From contig QCWI01000017.1 in NCBI GenBank assembly GCA_003149635.1, positions 1-50,319 of the forward strand: a DNA stretch of 50,319 nucleotides. Reading direction: 5' to 3'. The notes below the pieces were generated by a model. That model did no database searches. It saw only the letters and a program-made list of their open reading frames with translations, and was not told where the DNA came from. Shown here piece after piece: positions 1 through 8,880 of the stretch (position 1 is the first letter of the stretch; each line of letters begins with the position of its first letter). Source of the DNA: Fluviicola sp. XM-24bin1 (GTDB lineage: Bacteria > Bacteroidota > Bacteroidia > Flavobacteriales_D > Crocinitomicaceae). The position numbers and the translations under genes are program-made.

Positions 1-1077
1 ACCACCGATGCGGACGTCAACATTATCTTTAATGAAGATATTGGCGACGTGATCAGCGCGAATGGAACTGGGGACATTAGTATTCGACTGGACAATCAGA
101 ACGAATTGAACATGGAAGGAACCTACAAGGTTTCTGAAGGATTCTACAATTTCGCCATGGATCCGATTTCGAAGAATGCCATCGCGATCAAGCAATTATT
201 TATCATCGAACCAGGCGGAACTATCAGTTGGACGGGAGACCCATACACTGCTCAAATTGATCTTCAAACGTATTATCGACTCAGTGCCAACCTAAGCGAA
301 ATTAGTGGCGGAAGCGATTTGGGATCAAATGGCGGCGGTCACCAACCTGTATTCCCATATCTATTGATCACAGGAACGATGGAAAATCCGATCATCCAAT
401 TTGACATTCGAGCTCCTCAAGCCGATGACATCGGTCAGTCTTTATTGAATCGTATTAAAAACGATCCAGATGAATTGAACCGACAATTCTTCTCGTTAAT
501 GCTTGCCCGTCAATTCCAGGCCATTGCAGGAACTAACAACTCCAGCGGTGGAGGTGCGCTGGAAATTATCACCTCTCAGATCAACCAAGCGCTGGCACGT
601 GTATCCAAAGATTACCGATTGAAGTTGGACATTGATAATGATATCGTTTCGGGTGACAATACGTTTGAATTTGGGGTCTCCAAAGGATTCTTAGATGATC
701 GCTTAATCCTTTCTGGAAGTTTCGGTGTAGAGAGCTACGGTGAAGAGGAAGTCGATGAGAACGGTCAAGTTCACACGGGGCAGCTCATTGGTGATTTGAA
801 CTTGGAATACCTTCTGAACGAATCCGGAACCTTCCGTGTCAACATTTTCAATGAATCCAACGATCACACGGTGATTCAAGAAGGTGGTCAAGGTGATTTT
901 ACGCAAGGGGCAGGATTATCGTATCAGGAAGATTTTGAGAGCTTCCAGGATTTCAAAGTAGCGCAGTACATCTTGGACATCTTCCGCAAGAAAGAGAACA
1001 AACGCTATCCGAACAAGCGCCGCAGACAGCAACGACCTGTCCCTGAAGGTCATGTGGTTATACCTAATCCTAAATAG
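1..1077 (+). CDS. TamB-like translocation/assembly protein, C-terminal part (5' end outside window)
   Basis: The reading frame is open from base 1, so this is the C-terminal part of a larger protein; the GTG at 49 is only an internal codon. The remaining ~358 residues match the C-terminal DUF490 domain of TamB/AsmA-like proteins. The sequence NIIFNEDIGDVISANGTG, then repeated beta-strand segments, EPGGTISWTGDP and a block on overlapping low-energy fold ('PYLLITGTMENPIIQFDI') are typical of that domain. TamB spans the periplasm and helps insert beta-barrel proteins in the outer membrane. The end is basic and Arg/Lys-rich (KRRRQQRP), as seen in other Bacteroidota members. The family assignment is by recognition of the motif pattern; the N-terminal anchor cannot be seen here. 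It ends with TAG. Confidence 0.82.
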   Translation, partial: TTDADVNIIFNEDIGDVISANGTGDISIRLDNQNELNMEGTYKVSEGFYNFAMDPISKNAIAIKQLFIIEPGGTISWTGDPYTAQIDLQTYYRLSANLSEISGGSDLGSNGGGHQPVFPYLLITGTMENPIIQFDIRAPQADDIGQSLLNRIKNDPDELNRQFFSLMLARQFQAIAGTNNSSGGGALEIITSQINQALARVSKDYRLKLDIDNDIVSGDNTFEFGVSKGFLDDRLILSGSFGVESYGEEEVDENGQVHTGQLIGDLNLEYLLNESGTFRVNIFNESNDHTVIQEGGQGDFTQGAGLSYQEDFESFQDFKVAQYILDIFRKKENKRYPNKRRRQQRPVPEGHVVIPNPK

Positions 1078-1114
1078 TAATTTGATTTCTCAGTGATTCC
1101 ATCTTAAAAGTCGA

Positions 1115-1139
1115 CCACAAAGGCACGAAGGGCGCAAAG
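1115..1139. repeat. Short degenerate tandem repeat of the ACAAAGGC/ACGAAGGG type
   Basis: Three successive imperfect units (ACAAAGGC, ACGAAGGG, CGCAAAG) lie in the gap between the TamB gene and the biotin carboxylase gene. This type of intergenic sequence recurs in many environmental bacterial genomes. The rest of the 286-base gap holds no gene that I can support. Confidence 0.4.
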
Positions 1140-1363
1140 TAATACTGAAGAGTTTAAAGTGCACAAGATCATCACGTTGTGACGATCAAAGATTCGTCCT
1201 TCCTTTACTTCATTTCCATTGGAAGCTTTCTAATTCAATCAAACCTAAGCCTTCAGAAAAACACCCATTCTGCGTGTGTGAAGTCTCCTTGGTTTGGGAA
1301 TAATTCCTAAATTCGCGGGTGCCTATTTCCGACAGAAAATTGGCCCTTCGAAAGAACGCATTT

Positions 1364-2848
1364 ATGAAAAAAGTACTGGTAGCAAACCGTGGAGAGATTG
1401 CAAGACGTGTAATCCGAACATTGAAAAAAATGGACATTGCAAGCGTTGCAATTTATTCTGACGCCGATGCAAATGCACCACACGTTCAAGAGGCCGACGA
1501 GGCCGTTTACGTTGGTGAAAGTCCTTCCGCACAAAGCTACTTGCGTCAAGATGTAATTTTAGAAGCCTGCAAGAAATTAGGAGTTGACGGAATTCACCCT
1601 GGTTACGGTTTCTTGTCTGAAAATGCAGAGTTCGCTCGTAAGGTAACGCAAGCCGGAATCACTTTTATCGGCCCATCTCCCGAAGCAATGGAAGTAATGG
1701 GAGATAAGCTAAGCGCCAAGCAAGCCGTTAAAGAATTCGATGTACCTTTGGTTCCTGGAATTGACAAAGCGATTTCAGATGTTGCCGAGGCGAAATCCAT
1801 TGCAGATCAAATTGGATACCCCGTTTTGATTAAAGCGTCTGCCGGAGGTGGTGGAAAAGGAATGCGTTTGGTAGAGCGTTCAGAAGATTTGGAAGAACAA
1901 ATGCGATTGGCTCAAAATGAAGCGCGTTCTTCTTTCGGAGACGATGCTTGTTTCGTTGAGAAATTTGTCACGAAACCACGTCATATTGAAATTCAAGTTT
2001 TCGCAGATAGCAAAGGAAATACAGTGTACTTGTTCGAACGTGAATGTTCGATACAACGCCGTCACCAGAAAGTTGTTGAGGAAGCTCCTTCCGCTCTATT
2101 GACAACTGAATTGCGCGAGCAAATGGGACAGGCTGCTATCAACGTTTGTCGTGCTTGTAACTACGAAGGTGCTGGAACAGTAGAGTTCTTAGTCGATGGA
2201 GATATGAAGTTCTACTTCCTTGAAATGAATACGCGATTGCAAGTAGAGCATCCCGTGACAGAAGAAATCACTGGATTGGATTTGGTAGAATGGCAAGTTC
2301 GCGTAGCTCGTGGTGAGGAATTGCCAAAGAAACAAGAAGAATTAAACATCAATGGACATGCGATTGAAGTGCGTGTTTATGCGGAAGATACATTGAACGG
2401 ATTCACACCGGACATTGGAAACTTGGAGCGTTACCGCGTTCCATCTGGACGTGCAGTTCGCGTTGACGATGCCTTTGTTGAAGGTATGGATATTCCTATT
2501 TACTACGATCCAATGATTGCAAAATTAGTTGTTTGGGGGAAAGATCGTAAATCGGCAATCTCCAGAACATTGAAGGCCATTGACGAGTACCAAATCAGTG
2601 GTTTAAAAACGACCTTGGACTTCGGGAAATACGTTTTGAAACACGATGCTTTCGTTAGTGGTGATTTCGATACCAACTTTGTAAAACACTATTTCAGTGA
2701 TCCATTGGTAATGCACGATGCCATGCAGGAGGAAGAAGAAGCTCTTTCGCATGCGATTGGTCAAATCTGGGACGACATCAAAGAGCGCGATCAACAAGAA
2801 TTTGCATCGCGTCCAATTGGAAGCCATTGGCAACATAAGAGATCTTAA
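1364..2848 (+). CDS. accC: Biotin carboxylase subunit of an acyl-CoA carboxylase
   Basis: ATP-dependent carboxylation of the biotin on a carrier protein, the first half-reaction of acetyl- or propionyl-CoA carboxylase. The ATG at 1364 was chosen because it begins the canonical N-terminus MKKVLVANRGEIA; an upstream in-frame TTG-type extension to 1319 has no family support. In the 494-residue product, NRGEIA is at 8-13, the ATP-grasp glycine loop KASAGGGGKGMR at 157-168, and the biotin-site motif EMNTRLQVEHPVTEE is present. It is ~45 residues longer than E. coli AccC (449), which is usual for the Bacteroidota propionyl-/acetyl-CoA carboxylase type. No carrier protein or carboxyltransferase gene lies next to it, so which acyl-CoA it serves cannot be decided. 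Confidence 0.93.
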   Translation: MKKVLVANRGEIARRVIRTLKKMDIASVAIYSDADANAPHVQEADEAVYVGESPSAQSYLRQDVILEACKKLGVDGIHPGYGFLSENAEFARKVTQAGITFIGPSPEAMEVMGDKLSAKQAVKEFDVPLVPGIDKAISDVAEAKSIADQIGYPVLIKASAGGGGKGMRLVERSEDLEEQMRLAQNEARSSFGDDACFVEKFVTKPRHIEIQVFADSKGNTVYLFERECSIQRRHQKVVEEAPSALLTTELREQMGQAAINVCRACNYEGAGTVEFLVDGDMKFYFLEMNTRLQVEHPVTEEITGLDLVEWQVRVARGEELPKKQEELNINGHAIEVRVYAEDTLNGFTPDIGNLERYRVPSGRAVRVDDAFVEGMDIPIYYDPMIAKLVVWGKDRKSAISRTLKAIDEYQISGLKTTLDFGKYVLKHDAFVSGDFDTNFVKHYFSDPLVMHDAMQEEEEALSHAIGQIWDDIKERDQQEFASRPIGSHWQHKRS

Positions 2849-2859
2849 TTCAGAACTTC

Positions 2860-3525
2860 GTGACTGACAAGAATGCAAACGATTCGTCTCAACGCGAGAG
2901 CTTCTTAGTGGCTTTTTGGAGCCGTTTGTTTGATGTCTTAAGTCGGATTTCTATTTTCAATTTAATACGAATCACTGTCCCTCGTCTCGTTGGATGGTAT
3001 GCCTTCGTTGATGTCTGGGTTATCTTTCACTCACTTCTAGCACTATCTACCTTCGTCATAACAGTGTATAAACAAGATGAGCTCCTTCTTTAGTTTCTAG
3101 TAATCTACGGATTAACGCGTTCGTGGGAAATTCTAATTTATCAATTAAACGTACTGCTATTTGCAAGTTTCAGAGCGCAGAAGAAAAACAAAGATTTTAA
3201 AGTTCTTAGTTTCGAAAGGCTGGTGCTCGCCTTGGCACATAATTACTTCGAGATTGCACTTTGGTTCGCCAGTGCTTTCGTTTTCTTTTCACACTCCATC
3301 CAAATTGATGCTATCAATGCATTAGACATATTCAGAAATTCTTTCACCGGGATGATCACTGTAGGAATGGACGGGATTTCAGCTTTGGATTTTGGCGGAA
3401 CTATTCTCATTATTTGTCACACATTTGTTGGTTTAACATTGACTCTTTTGGCTTTGGCACGAATAATTAATTTGCTTCCAGGATTTAAGTCCAAAGTGGA
3501 GCATGAACAGGATCCAGAATCGTAA
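2860..3525 (+). pseudogene. Ion-channel-like membrane protein interrupted by one in-frame TAG
   Basis: Two open segments (2860-3093 and 3223-3525) lie in the same frame. Translating between them shows that the only interruption is TAG at 3091-3093 (codon 78 of 222). The frame then stays open: FLVIYGLTRSWEILIYQ runs through into the second segment. The proposed start is GTG 2860, 11 bases after accC. Hydrophobic segments lie near residues 45-70, 125-140 and 185-205. The stretch ITVGMDGIS followed by a final ~25-residue helix has the spacing of the two-TM potassium-channel pore (TTVGYGDI), but the filter GYG reads GMD. The gene may be inactive, or a non-potassium relative. The stop could also be a sequence error. 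Without the stop it would encode a ~221-residue protein. Confidence 0.6.
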
Positions 3526-3821
3526 GTGTTCGGTAGTTTTGAAAAATTGTTCGACTGTTAATATCGATACTGCTTATTGAATGTCAATCAATTACTACAA
3601 TACGTTAAAAAGAAAAAACGCGTTTTTGCGAACAAGAAGTATTCAATTCTGTTGGAAATTATCTGCGGAATTCTTAACTTATTTAGTTAATCTTCGCCGC
3701 TCTCAACCTAGTTAAACAGAGCATTTTCAACCACCGTGGAAAACTTCTAAAAATTCCTCTTCCAACATACCCCTGACTAAAGGAATTCATAGTATTTTTA
3801 TCTCGCAAAATTTAAAGAAGC
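3526..3821. other. Intergenic region upstream of sucC with a 14-bp palindrome
   Basis: This AT-rich gap of about 300 bases has no supported gene. It contains the perfect palindrome AAAAACGCGTTTTT at 3614-3627. It presumably carries the sucC promoter, but I see no clean TAnnTTTG box. The palindrome could be a regulator site or a weak hairpin. Confidence 0.4.
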
Positions 3822-5033
3822 ATGAATTTACACGAGTTTCAAGGGAAATCAATACTGAAAAGCTTTGGAGTTGCCATTCAAGAAGGAAAGGTAGTCGACA
3901 AAGTAGAGGACGCCGTTGCTGCGGCAAAAGAGTTATCAGCAGAAACCGGTACTGAGTGGTTTGTTGTGAAAGCACAAATTCACGCAGGAGGACGTGGAAA
4001 AGGAACCGTTGAAGAAACAGGATCGCACGGTGTTGTTTTAGCGAAAGGACTGGATAAAGTTGAAGAAACTGTAAAAGGAATTTTGGGCGGACACCTTCAA
4101 ACAGCGCAGACGAACGGAGTTGGAAAACGTGTAAATCAAGTATTGATCGCAGAGGACGTGTATTACCCAGGTGATAGTGAGCCTAGCGAATTCTACATGT
4201 CTGTTCTTTTGGATCGTGAGCGTGGACGTAACATCATCATGTACTCTACGGAAGGAGGTATGGATATCGAAGCTGTTGCTGAAGAAACTCCACACCTAAT
4301 TTTCAAAGAAGAAATCGATCCACGCGTTGGATTGCAAGGATTCCAAGCGCGTAAGATTGCATTCAACCTTGGACTTTCAGGGCAAGCATTCAAGCAAATG
4401 ACAAAATTCGTTGCAGCGTTATACGCAGCTTACGAAGGATGTGACGCTTCGATGTTCGAAATCAACCCAGTTTTGAAAACATCTGATGATAAAATCATTG
4501 CAGTTGACTCCAAAGTAACATTGGATGGAAACGGATTGTTCCGTCACCCAGATTACGCAGCGATGCGCGATAAAACAGAAGAAGATCCAACGGAAGTTGA
4601 AGCGGACGAAGCAGGGTTGAACTTCGTTAAACTTGACGGTAACGTTGGGTGTATGGTGAACGGAGCCGGATTGGCAATGGCAACTATGGATATCATCAAA
4701 CTATCTGGTGGTAACCCTGCAAACTTCCTTGATGTCGGGGGAACTGCAGACGCTGCTCGTGTAGAAAAAGCATTCGGAATCATCTTGAAAGACGAAAACG
4801 TGAAAGCCATCCTTATCAACATCTTCGGTGGAATTGTGCGTTGTGATCGTGTTGCACAAGGTGTGGTTGACGCATACAGAAACTATGGAAACTTCCCAGT
4901 TCCATTGATCGTTCGTTTGGAAGGAACTAACGCGCAAGAAGCGAAGCAATTGATCGACGATTCAGGATTGGATGTACACTCTGTAGTATTGCTTCAAGAA
5001 GCTGCAGACAAAGTAAAAGAAGTATTGGCTTAA
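3822..5033 (+). CDS. sucC: Succinyl-CoA synthetase (ADP-forming), beta subunit
   Basis: This is the substrate-level phosphorylation step of the TCA cycle: succinyl-CoA + ADP (or GDP) + phosphate to succinate + CoA + ATP. The product is 403 residues long, close to the family length of 386-400. The start MNLHEFQGKSILKSFGV is the classic N-terminus. The ATP-grasp motif KAQIHAGGRGKG is near residues 49-60, the metal and nucleotide segment FEINPV near 212, and the CoA-ligase half holds NFLDVGGTAD and NIFGGIVRCD. The alpha subunit sucD is not adjacent, a split often seen in Bacteroidota. A strong hairpin terminator follows directly, so the gene is probably transcribed alone. Confidence 0.97.
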   Translation: MNLHEFQGKSILKSFGVAIQEGKVVDKVEDAVAAAKELSAETGTEWFVVKAQIHAGGRGKGTVEETGSHGVVLAKGLDKVEETVKGILGGHLQTAQTNGVGKRVNQVLIAEDVYYPGDSEPSEFYMSVLLDRERGRNIIMYSTEGGMDIEAVAEETPHLIFKEEIDPRVGLQGFQARKIAFNLGLSGQAFKQMTKFVAALYAAYEGCDASMFEINPVLKTSDDKIIAVDSKVTLDGNGLFRHPDYAAMRDKTEEDPTEVEADEAGLNFVKLDGNVGCMVNGAGLAMATMDIIKLSGGNPANFLDVGGTADAARVEKAFGIILKDENVKAILINIFGGIVRCDRVAQGVVDAYRNYGNFPVPLIVRLEGTNAQEAKQLIDDSGLDVHSVVLLQEAADKVKEVLA

Positions 5034-5055
5034 GCCAATCCAAACATACTTATCA

Positions 5056-5094
5056 AAAGCCGGTCGCTGAGGTTCTCAAAGCGCCGGCTTTTTT
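5056..5094 (+). terminator. Rho-independent terminator of sucC
   Basis: The arms AAAGCCGG (5056-5063) and CCGGCTTT (5084-5091) pair perfectly and run into a T tract, 22 bases after the sucC stop codon. Confidence 0.88.
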
Positions 5095-5114
5095 AATGAA
5101 CAACTTTTGATCTT

Positions 5115-6953
5115 ATGAACAACGCATCATTGAACGCTTTTCTAAAGGAACTCATTGAAAACATGCCGAATGATTGGCTTCGTTTAACAACCCATCGCTT
5201 AGATATCTACGATGAATCGCAGGCCAAATATCAATTTCTAGACGAATTGGAGAAATTGTGCGCAACCAAAAATGCTTCCAGCGAAGCATTGAGCGCGTTG
5301 CCTACTGCATTCGATTACATTCGATTGGGACATCCGCTTTCTTGTGTTTTAGAATGGTCATTGGCCAAGGAAAATGGTGTCGCATCAGATCAAATCATTT
5401 CGTTTTCCTCGCAAGTAACGCCAATTCTAGCTGTGTTACGTAAAAATCTTCTAGATGGGGTTGCCACACGATTGTACCATAAGAAAGGAACTGCATCTCC
5501 AGTTGATGCCTCCTTGATTCATTCGACGTATGGTTACAAGTTTGAGGTGATCGAAATTGAGAATCTGAACGAGATTACTGAATTTAATGGAAGTAATGTT
5601 TTCATTTCTCATTCAGGCACAACCGATCTGGAATCTGGTGATCACATTGATTTCACCGTTGGACTTGATCCTCGTTACGGAAGTATTATTGCAGTTAATG
5701 ATTCCAGCGCATCTTACGTGAAGGAAATCCAGCATGTACGCCGTCGTGAGACCATCGCAATGACACCAGCAGATTGTAATACCGTGATGCGAAAATTAGT
5801 TGGTTTACCGGCTGAAGATTTTGATACGAGTACCATCGCACCAAATAAAACGACCGTAGAGGAAACTGTAAAATCCATTACAGGTTCTGGAGTAACACCC
5901 TTGTTTGGATCCAGCGGGCTTTCAGTTCAATACGCCATCATGATGGGAATCATCGATTGGTCAAACGAGCAATTTGCAGGCAAGAAAATTAAAGTTGTTA
6001 TTCCTCCGAACTGTTATGGGGGTACAAATGACCAGGCACGTCGCGTTGCTGTATGTTTGGATCATGTTGAAGTGATTGATCTTCCGGTGGATGGAGGCAA
6101 CGATATGGTAGCTGGATTGGACAAAGTACTGAACGAAATTGCTGCGAAAGATGCAGTACCGTTTGTTATCGTAGAAATCCCGACGAATCCACGCGTGGAA
6201 GTTCCAAATTTAGATAATCTACAGTCCGTTTTGACGAAAGAACGAGTTACCTCCACTGGGCGTAATGCCGTCGATCCAATTTTCGTGATTGATCAAACTT
6301 TCTGTCCAAATTTCCATTTCCTAGGAAACAAAGCCTTTCTTGCGAACGTTCAAACCCTATCCTACGTGAGCGGTTCCAAATTTCCAAGCGGCGGACTTTG
6401 CACTGCAGGCTACGTGACTTCGAACGAGAAAGCGTCACCAATAATGTCACCAATTCAAAAGCATTTGACGACATGTGACAACGAAGCCACAAACCTTCAA
6501 ACAGAAATTCTGGCCAAACAATTGCCGTCTATGGTGCAACGCATCGCGGACGCCTATAAAAACACTCGTGAGTTTGTTGATTTCATCAGTGAGAAACTTC
6601 CAGAGGCAAAAATCAATTTTGTATCAGAAGAATTGGCTGCTCAAGGATTCACTCCTTCTGTTTTCTCATTGGATCTTCCCACAAAAGGAGATACTGACGA
6701 AGAACGTGAAATGTACAAGCGTGCCCTGAACCTCAAACTCATCAACATGATGATTGAGACCATTCCAGGTGAAAGTAAGTATTGCGTAAGTTACGGTCAA
6801 TTAAAGGGATGTTACTGGACAATCCCTGCGACTTCAACGCAAGGAACAACAAAGGAAGGCGACAAGGACTACATCGCTCGTGTGGCACTCTCTCCAGATT
6901 TGAATCTTGAGAAGCACAAGGAAGTTTTCGCTGATTTCGTTGCTGGGTTATAG
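5115..6953 (+). CDS. Cys/Met-metabolism-type PLP-dependent enzyme, long (612 residue) form
   Basis: A fold-type I pyridoxal-phosphate enzyme of the cystathionine gamma-synthase/lyase superfamily. The motif EIPTNPRVEVPNLDNL is the family signature, the aspartate of VIDQTFCPN should bind the PLP ring nitrogen, and Lys422 in SGSKFPSGG should form the Schiff base. The ~200-residue N-terminal part (MNNASLNAFLKELIEN...) has no PLP motifs and makes the protein far longer than the ~390-residue family norm. This matches a 600-residue variant found in Bacteroidota. The exact substrate cannot be read from the sequence; a C-S lyase or sulfhydrylase role is possible. It starts 21 bases after the sucC terminator. 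Confidence 0.75.
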   Translation: MNNASLNAFLKELIENMPNDWLRLTTHRLDIYDESQAKYQFLDELEKLCATKNASSEALSALPTAFDYIRLGHPLSCVLEWSLAKENGVASDQIISFSSQVTPILAVLRKNLLDGVATRLYHKKGTASPVDASLIHSTYGYKFEVIEIENLNEITEFNGSNVFISHSGTTDLESGDHIDFTVGLDPRYGSIIAVNDSSASYVKEIQHVRRRETIAMTPADCNTVMRKLVGLPAEDFDTSTIAPNKTTVEETVKSITGSGVTPLFGSSGLSVQYAIMMGIIDWSNEQFAGKKIKVVIPPNCYGGTNDQARRVAVCLDHVEVIDLPVDGGNDMVAGLDKVLNEIAAKDAVPFVIVEIPTNPRVEVPNLDNLQSVLTKERVTSTGRNAVDPIFVIDQTFCPNFHFLGNKAFLANVQTLSYVSGSKFPSGGLCTAGYVTSNEKASPIMSPIQKHLTTCDNEATNLQTEILAKQLPSMVQRIADAYKNTREFVDFISEKLPEAKINFVSEELAAQGFTPSVFSLDLPTKGDTDEEREMYKRALNLKLINMMIETIPGESKYCVSYGQLKGCYWTIPATSTQGTTKEGDKDYIARVALSPDLNLEKHKEVFADFVAGL

Positions 6954-6969
6954 AGTTACTCTGGCTTCC

Positions 6970-6984
6970 TGCCTGCCGCAGGCA
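6970..6984. repeat. GC-rich intergenic palindrome (TGCCTGCCGCAGGCA)
   Basis: A perfect 15-base palindrome with a single central base lies just after the PLP enzyme gene. Its composition is unlike its AT-rich surroundings. The form is common among dispersed small palindromes of Bacteroidota intergenic DNA. Confidence 0.5.
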
Positions 6985-7054
6985 TGGCGAGAGCCACAGC
7001 CTTCGTCTTTGAAGTAATGCCGTACACTGAGATACTCGAAGTGAGGGCAATAAA

Positions 7055-7087
7055 AAACGCCTCATGAATTCTCAAAAGGCGTTTCTA
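7055..7087. terminator. Bidirectional terminator between convergent genes
   Basis: AAACGCCT (7055-7062) pairs with AGGCGTTT (7077-7084) and has A-rich and T-rich flanks on the two sides. It lies between the PLP enzyme gene (plus) and the barrel-protein gene (minus), so it can serve both. Confidence 0.8.
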
Positions 7088-7103
7088 ATTGTATAGCTAG
7101 TTT

Positions 7104-7847
7104 CTAATAATCCCAGAGGAAATTATATCCTAGGGTCACTGTTGCCATATTCTGTTTCAATACGCTAAAATCTCCAGCCTGAGTTGCCGTTACGGTTACT
7201 CGCGATGCCGGATTCATCATAAATTGATATCGAAGATCGATGTTGAGACCGTATCCGAACGAGAAGCCAATTCCTGCCAATCCGCTCACTTGAAAAGGAG
7301 AGAAAAACTCGCGTAAATCTGTCTTTTCCATGGTAAGGTCTTCCTGTGTTATGGTTGTTTGACCTGCCGCATCAATTCTAAATGTTTCTTGACTCGTACC
7401 TTTCGTTGTTAACAACAAGTGCGTTGACGATCCAGCGTAAAAGAATAGATACTTTTTGTCTCCATACTTTCTCTTACTTAAGTTGACACCATATTTGAAA
7501 AGCAGGGGAATCTCAACGTAGTTGTTGATGTAATGCGTGTACGTTTGCGTAGTCGTCGTTACCTGACCTTGATACGTGGAGATTGAACTCTCGTTCCACA
7601 TTCTGTTCGAGAATAAGATCTCGGCTTGTAGAAAAATATCGTCCCAAGGCATGTAATTGTAGTATCCTCCCAGCGTAAATCCCCCTCCGTTTAATTCACG
7701 TGTAGTTGGATTATCTTCAACCAAAAGGTTGTCGTATTTCAAGAAGAGATGATTGTATCCCGCTTTTGCTCCAACCTGATGTTCAAATTGCGCATATCCG
7801 AAAGCCGTCACAGAAACTGCGAAAGCCAGTGCTATCATTTTTTTCAT
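7104..7847 (-). CDS. Outer membrane beta-barrel protein (porin-like/PorT-like)
   Basis: The 247-residue product begins with a Sec signal peptide (MKKMIALAFAVSVTAFGYAQ). Alternating-hydrophobicity strands follow, for example VGAKAGYNHLFLKY, YVEIPLLFKYGVNL, GLAGIGFSFGYGLNIDLRYQF and a C-terminal VTLGYNFLWDY that ends in an aromatic residue. This is the pattern of small 8-10-strand barrels of the OMP_b-brl_2/PorT class. The EIPLLFKYG segment is a hallmark of that class in Bacteroidota. It starts 2 bases after the stop of the Omp28-like lipoprotein gene, so the two are an operon and may share a cell-envelope job. The specific function is unknown. Confidence 0.75.
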   Translation of the reverse strand: MKKMIALAFAVSVTAFGYAQFEHQVGAKAGYNHLFLKYDNLLVEDNPTTRELNGGGFTLGGYYNYMPWDDIFLQAEILFSNRMWNESSISTYQGQVTTTTQTYTHYINNYVEIPLLFKYGVNLSKRKYGDKKYLFFYAGSSTHLLLTTKGTSQETFRIDAAGQTTITQEDLTMEKTDLREFFSPFQVSGLAGIGFSFGYGLNIDLRYQFMMNPASRVTVTATQAGDFSVLKQNMATVTLGYNFLWDY

Positions 7848-7849
7848 AA

Positions 7850-8626
7850 CTACTTCGTAAAGGTGTTAATCAATTGATACGTTCCCGCTCCGGCATCTCT
7901 AAAAATCATGATTGCAAAGGAGATGTCATTCGGATCCCAGCTAGGATCAATATCAACTTCGCATTCCAAATTAACTGTGTATCCGTTCTTGATATCGCCA
8001 TCTGCAATCACATATCCGGCATAATTAGATGTCCCCGCTCCTACTGGTCGTGCGATGTCTACCGGCACTTTTTTGTGCGCCGTATTTGCTCCGTCTGGAT
8101 GTCCCGTCTGATTCGCAATTAGATTGTCAACAATGAGGTAAGGCGCAATACGGAAGGTTCCCTGCGTTTCCTTAAAGAATTTCGTTGTCGTGTTTAAAAC
8201 GATCTTATTTCCTTGAATGTTCATTTCGTAATTGGCGTTAGCAATCACTCCTGTGGCGTCCATTTGATCTTTTGCTTGCCCTACACTTAAAGATGCATCC
8301 AAGTTGTTGTGGAATGTCGGCGTTGCTCCTGGAATCCCAAAAGTCGATTGGAAGAAATCGTAAATCAACTGATTATCATAACCTCCTACATTTCCGCGCT
8401 TGAATGCGATGTGCACCTCATCCGGATTGTTATCCATCAAACTTTGGAAATTGGTAAATCCCCATCCTCCACAAGGGCCGCAGCCCGTCCAAGTGTGTTT
8501 CGCAATTAAAACTGAGTTCTTCTGCTCCACTTCGAGCGTCGGAGTTGGTTCTTCAGTGGATACCTTCTTACATGCCCCCAGCGCAAGAACTGAAAACAGT
8601 GATAGGAATAACAGGCTTCGTTTCAT
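7850..8626 (-). CDS. Omp28-like lipoprotein with thioredoxin-like CGPC motif
   Basis: The ATG at 8626 (MKRSLLFLSLFSVLALGACKK) is preferred to an upstream in-frame start at 8650, because it places the lipobox LGAC (Cys at residue 18) correctly for signal peptidase II. The mature protein has a TWTGCGPCGGWGF segment, a thioredoxin-fold CxxC signature, followed by a beta-rich domain. This is the layout of the Omp28-related outer membrane lipoproteins of Bacteroidota. The CGPC pair suggests disulfide chemistry at the cell surface or in the periplasm, but this is inference. It is the first gene of a two-gene operon with the barrel protein. Confidence 0.78.
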   Translation of the reverse strand: MKRSLLFLSLFSVLALGACKKVSTEEPTPTLEVEQKNSVLIAKHTWTGCGPCGGWGFTNFQSLMDNNPDEVHIAFKRGNVGGYDNQLIYDFFQSTFGIPGATPTFHNNLDASLSVGQAKDQMDATGVIANANYEMNIQGNKIVLNTTTKFFKETQGTFRIAPYLIVDNLIANQTGHPDGANTAHKKVPVDIARPVGAGTSNYAGYVIADGDIKNGYTVNLECEVDIDPSWDPNDISFAIMIFRDAGAGTYQLINTFTK

Positions 8627-8831
8627 ATAATATGAATGTTTAGTTACCATTTAGACGCTCCTCATTTAGAAAGGGTTGCATTAATTACAGTAAATTAATG
8701 ATTAATGCCCACATAATCAAAACTCTAGTAAAACTTTCAGTGGACTTACGAATGAACAATCTTAATTCACTCGTTTTCAAAAGCATAAGGTTTTGTTATT
8801 TCTTATTACTTCCTTCCTTAATTGAACCTAA

Positions 8832-8858
8832 TTTGTTTCATCGAAACCACTACCTTTG
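8832..8858 (+). promoter_or_regulatory. Promoter of map (TAnnTTTG type)
   Basis: TACCTTTG (8851-8858) is an exact match to the Bacteroidota -7 consensus, 22 bases before the map start codon. A TTTG at 8832-8835 may act as the -33 element, though its 15-base spacing is short. Confidence 0.65.
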
Positions 8859-8880
8859 CACGGCAAGCAGAACAACACAC

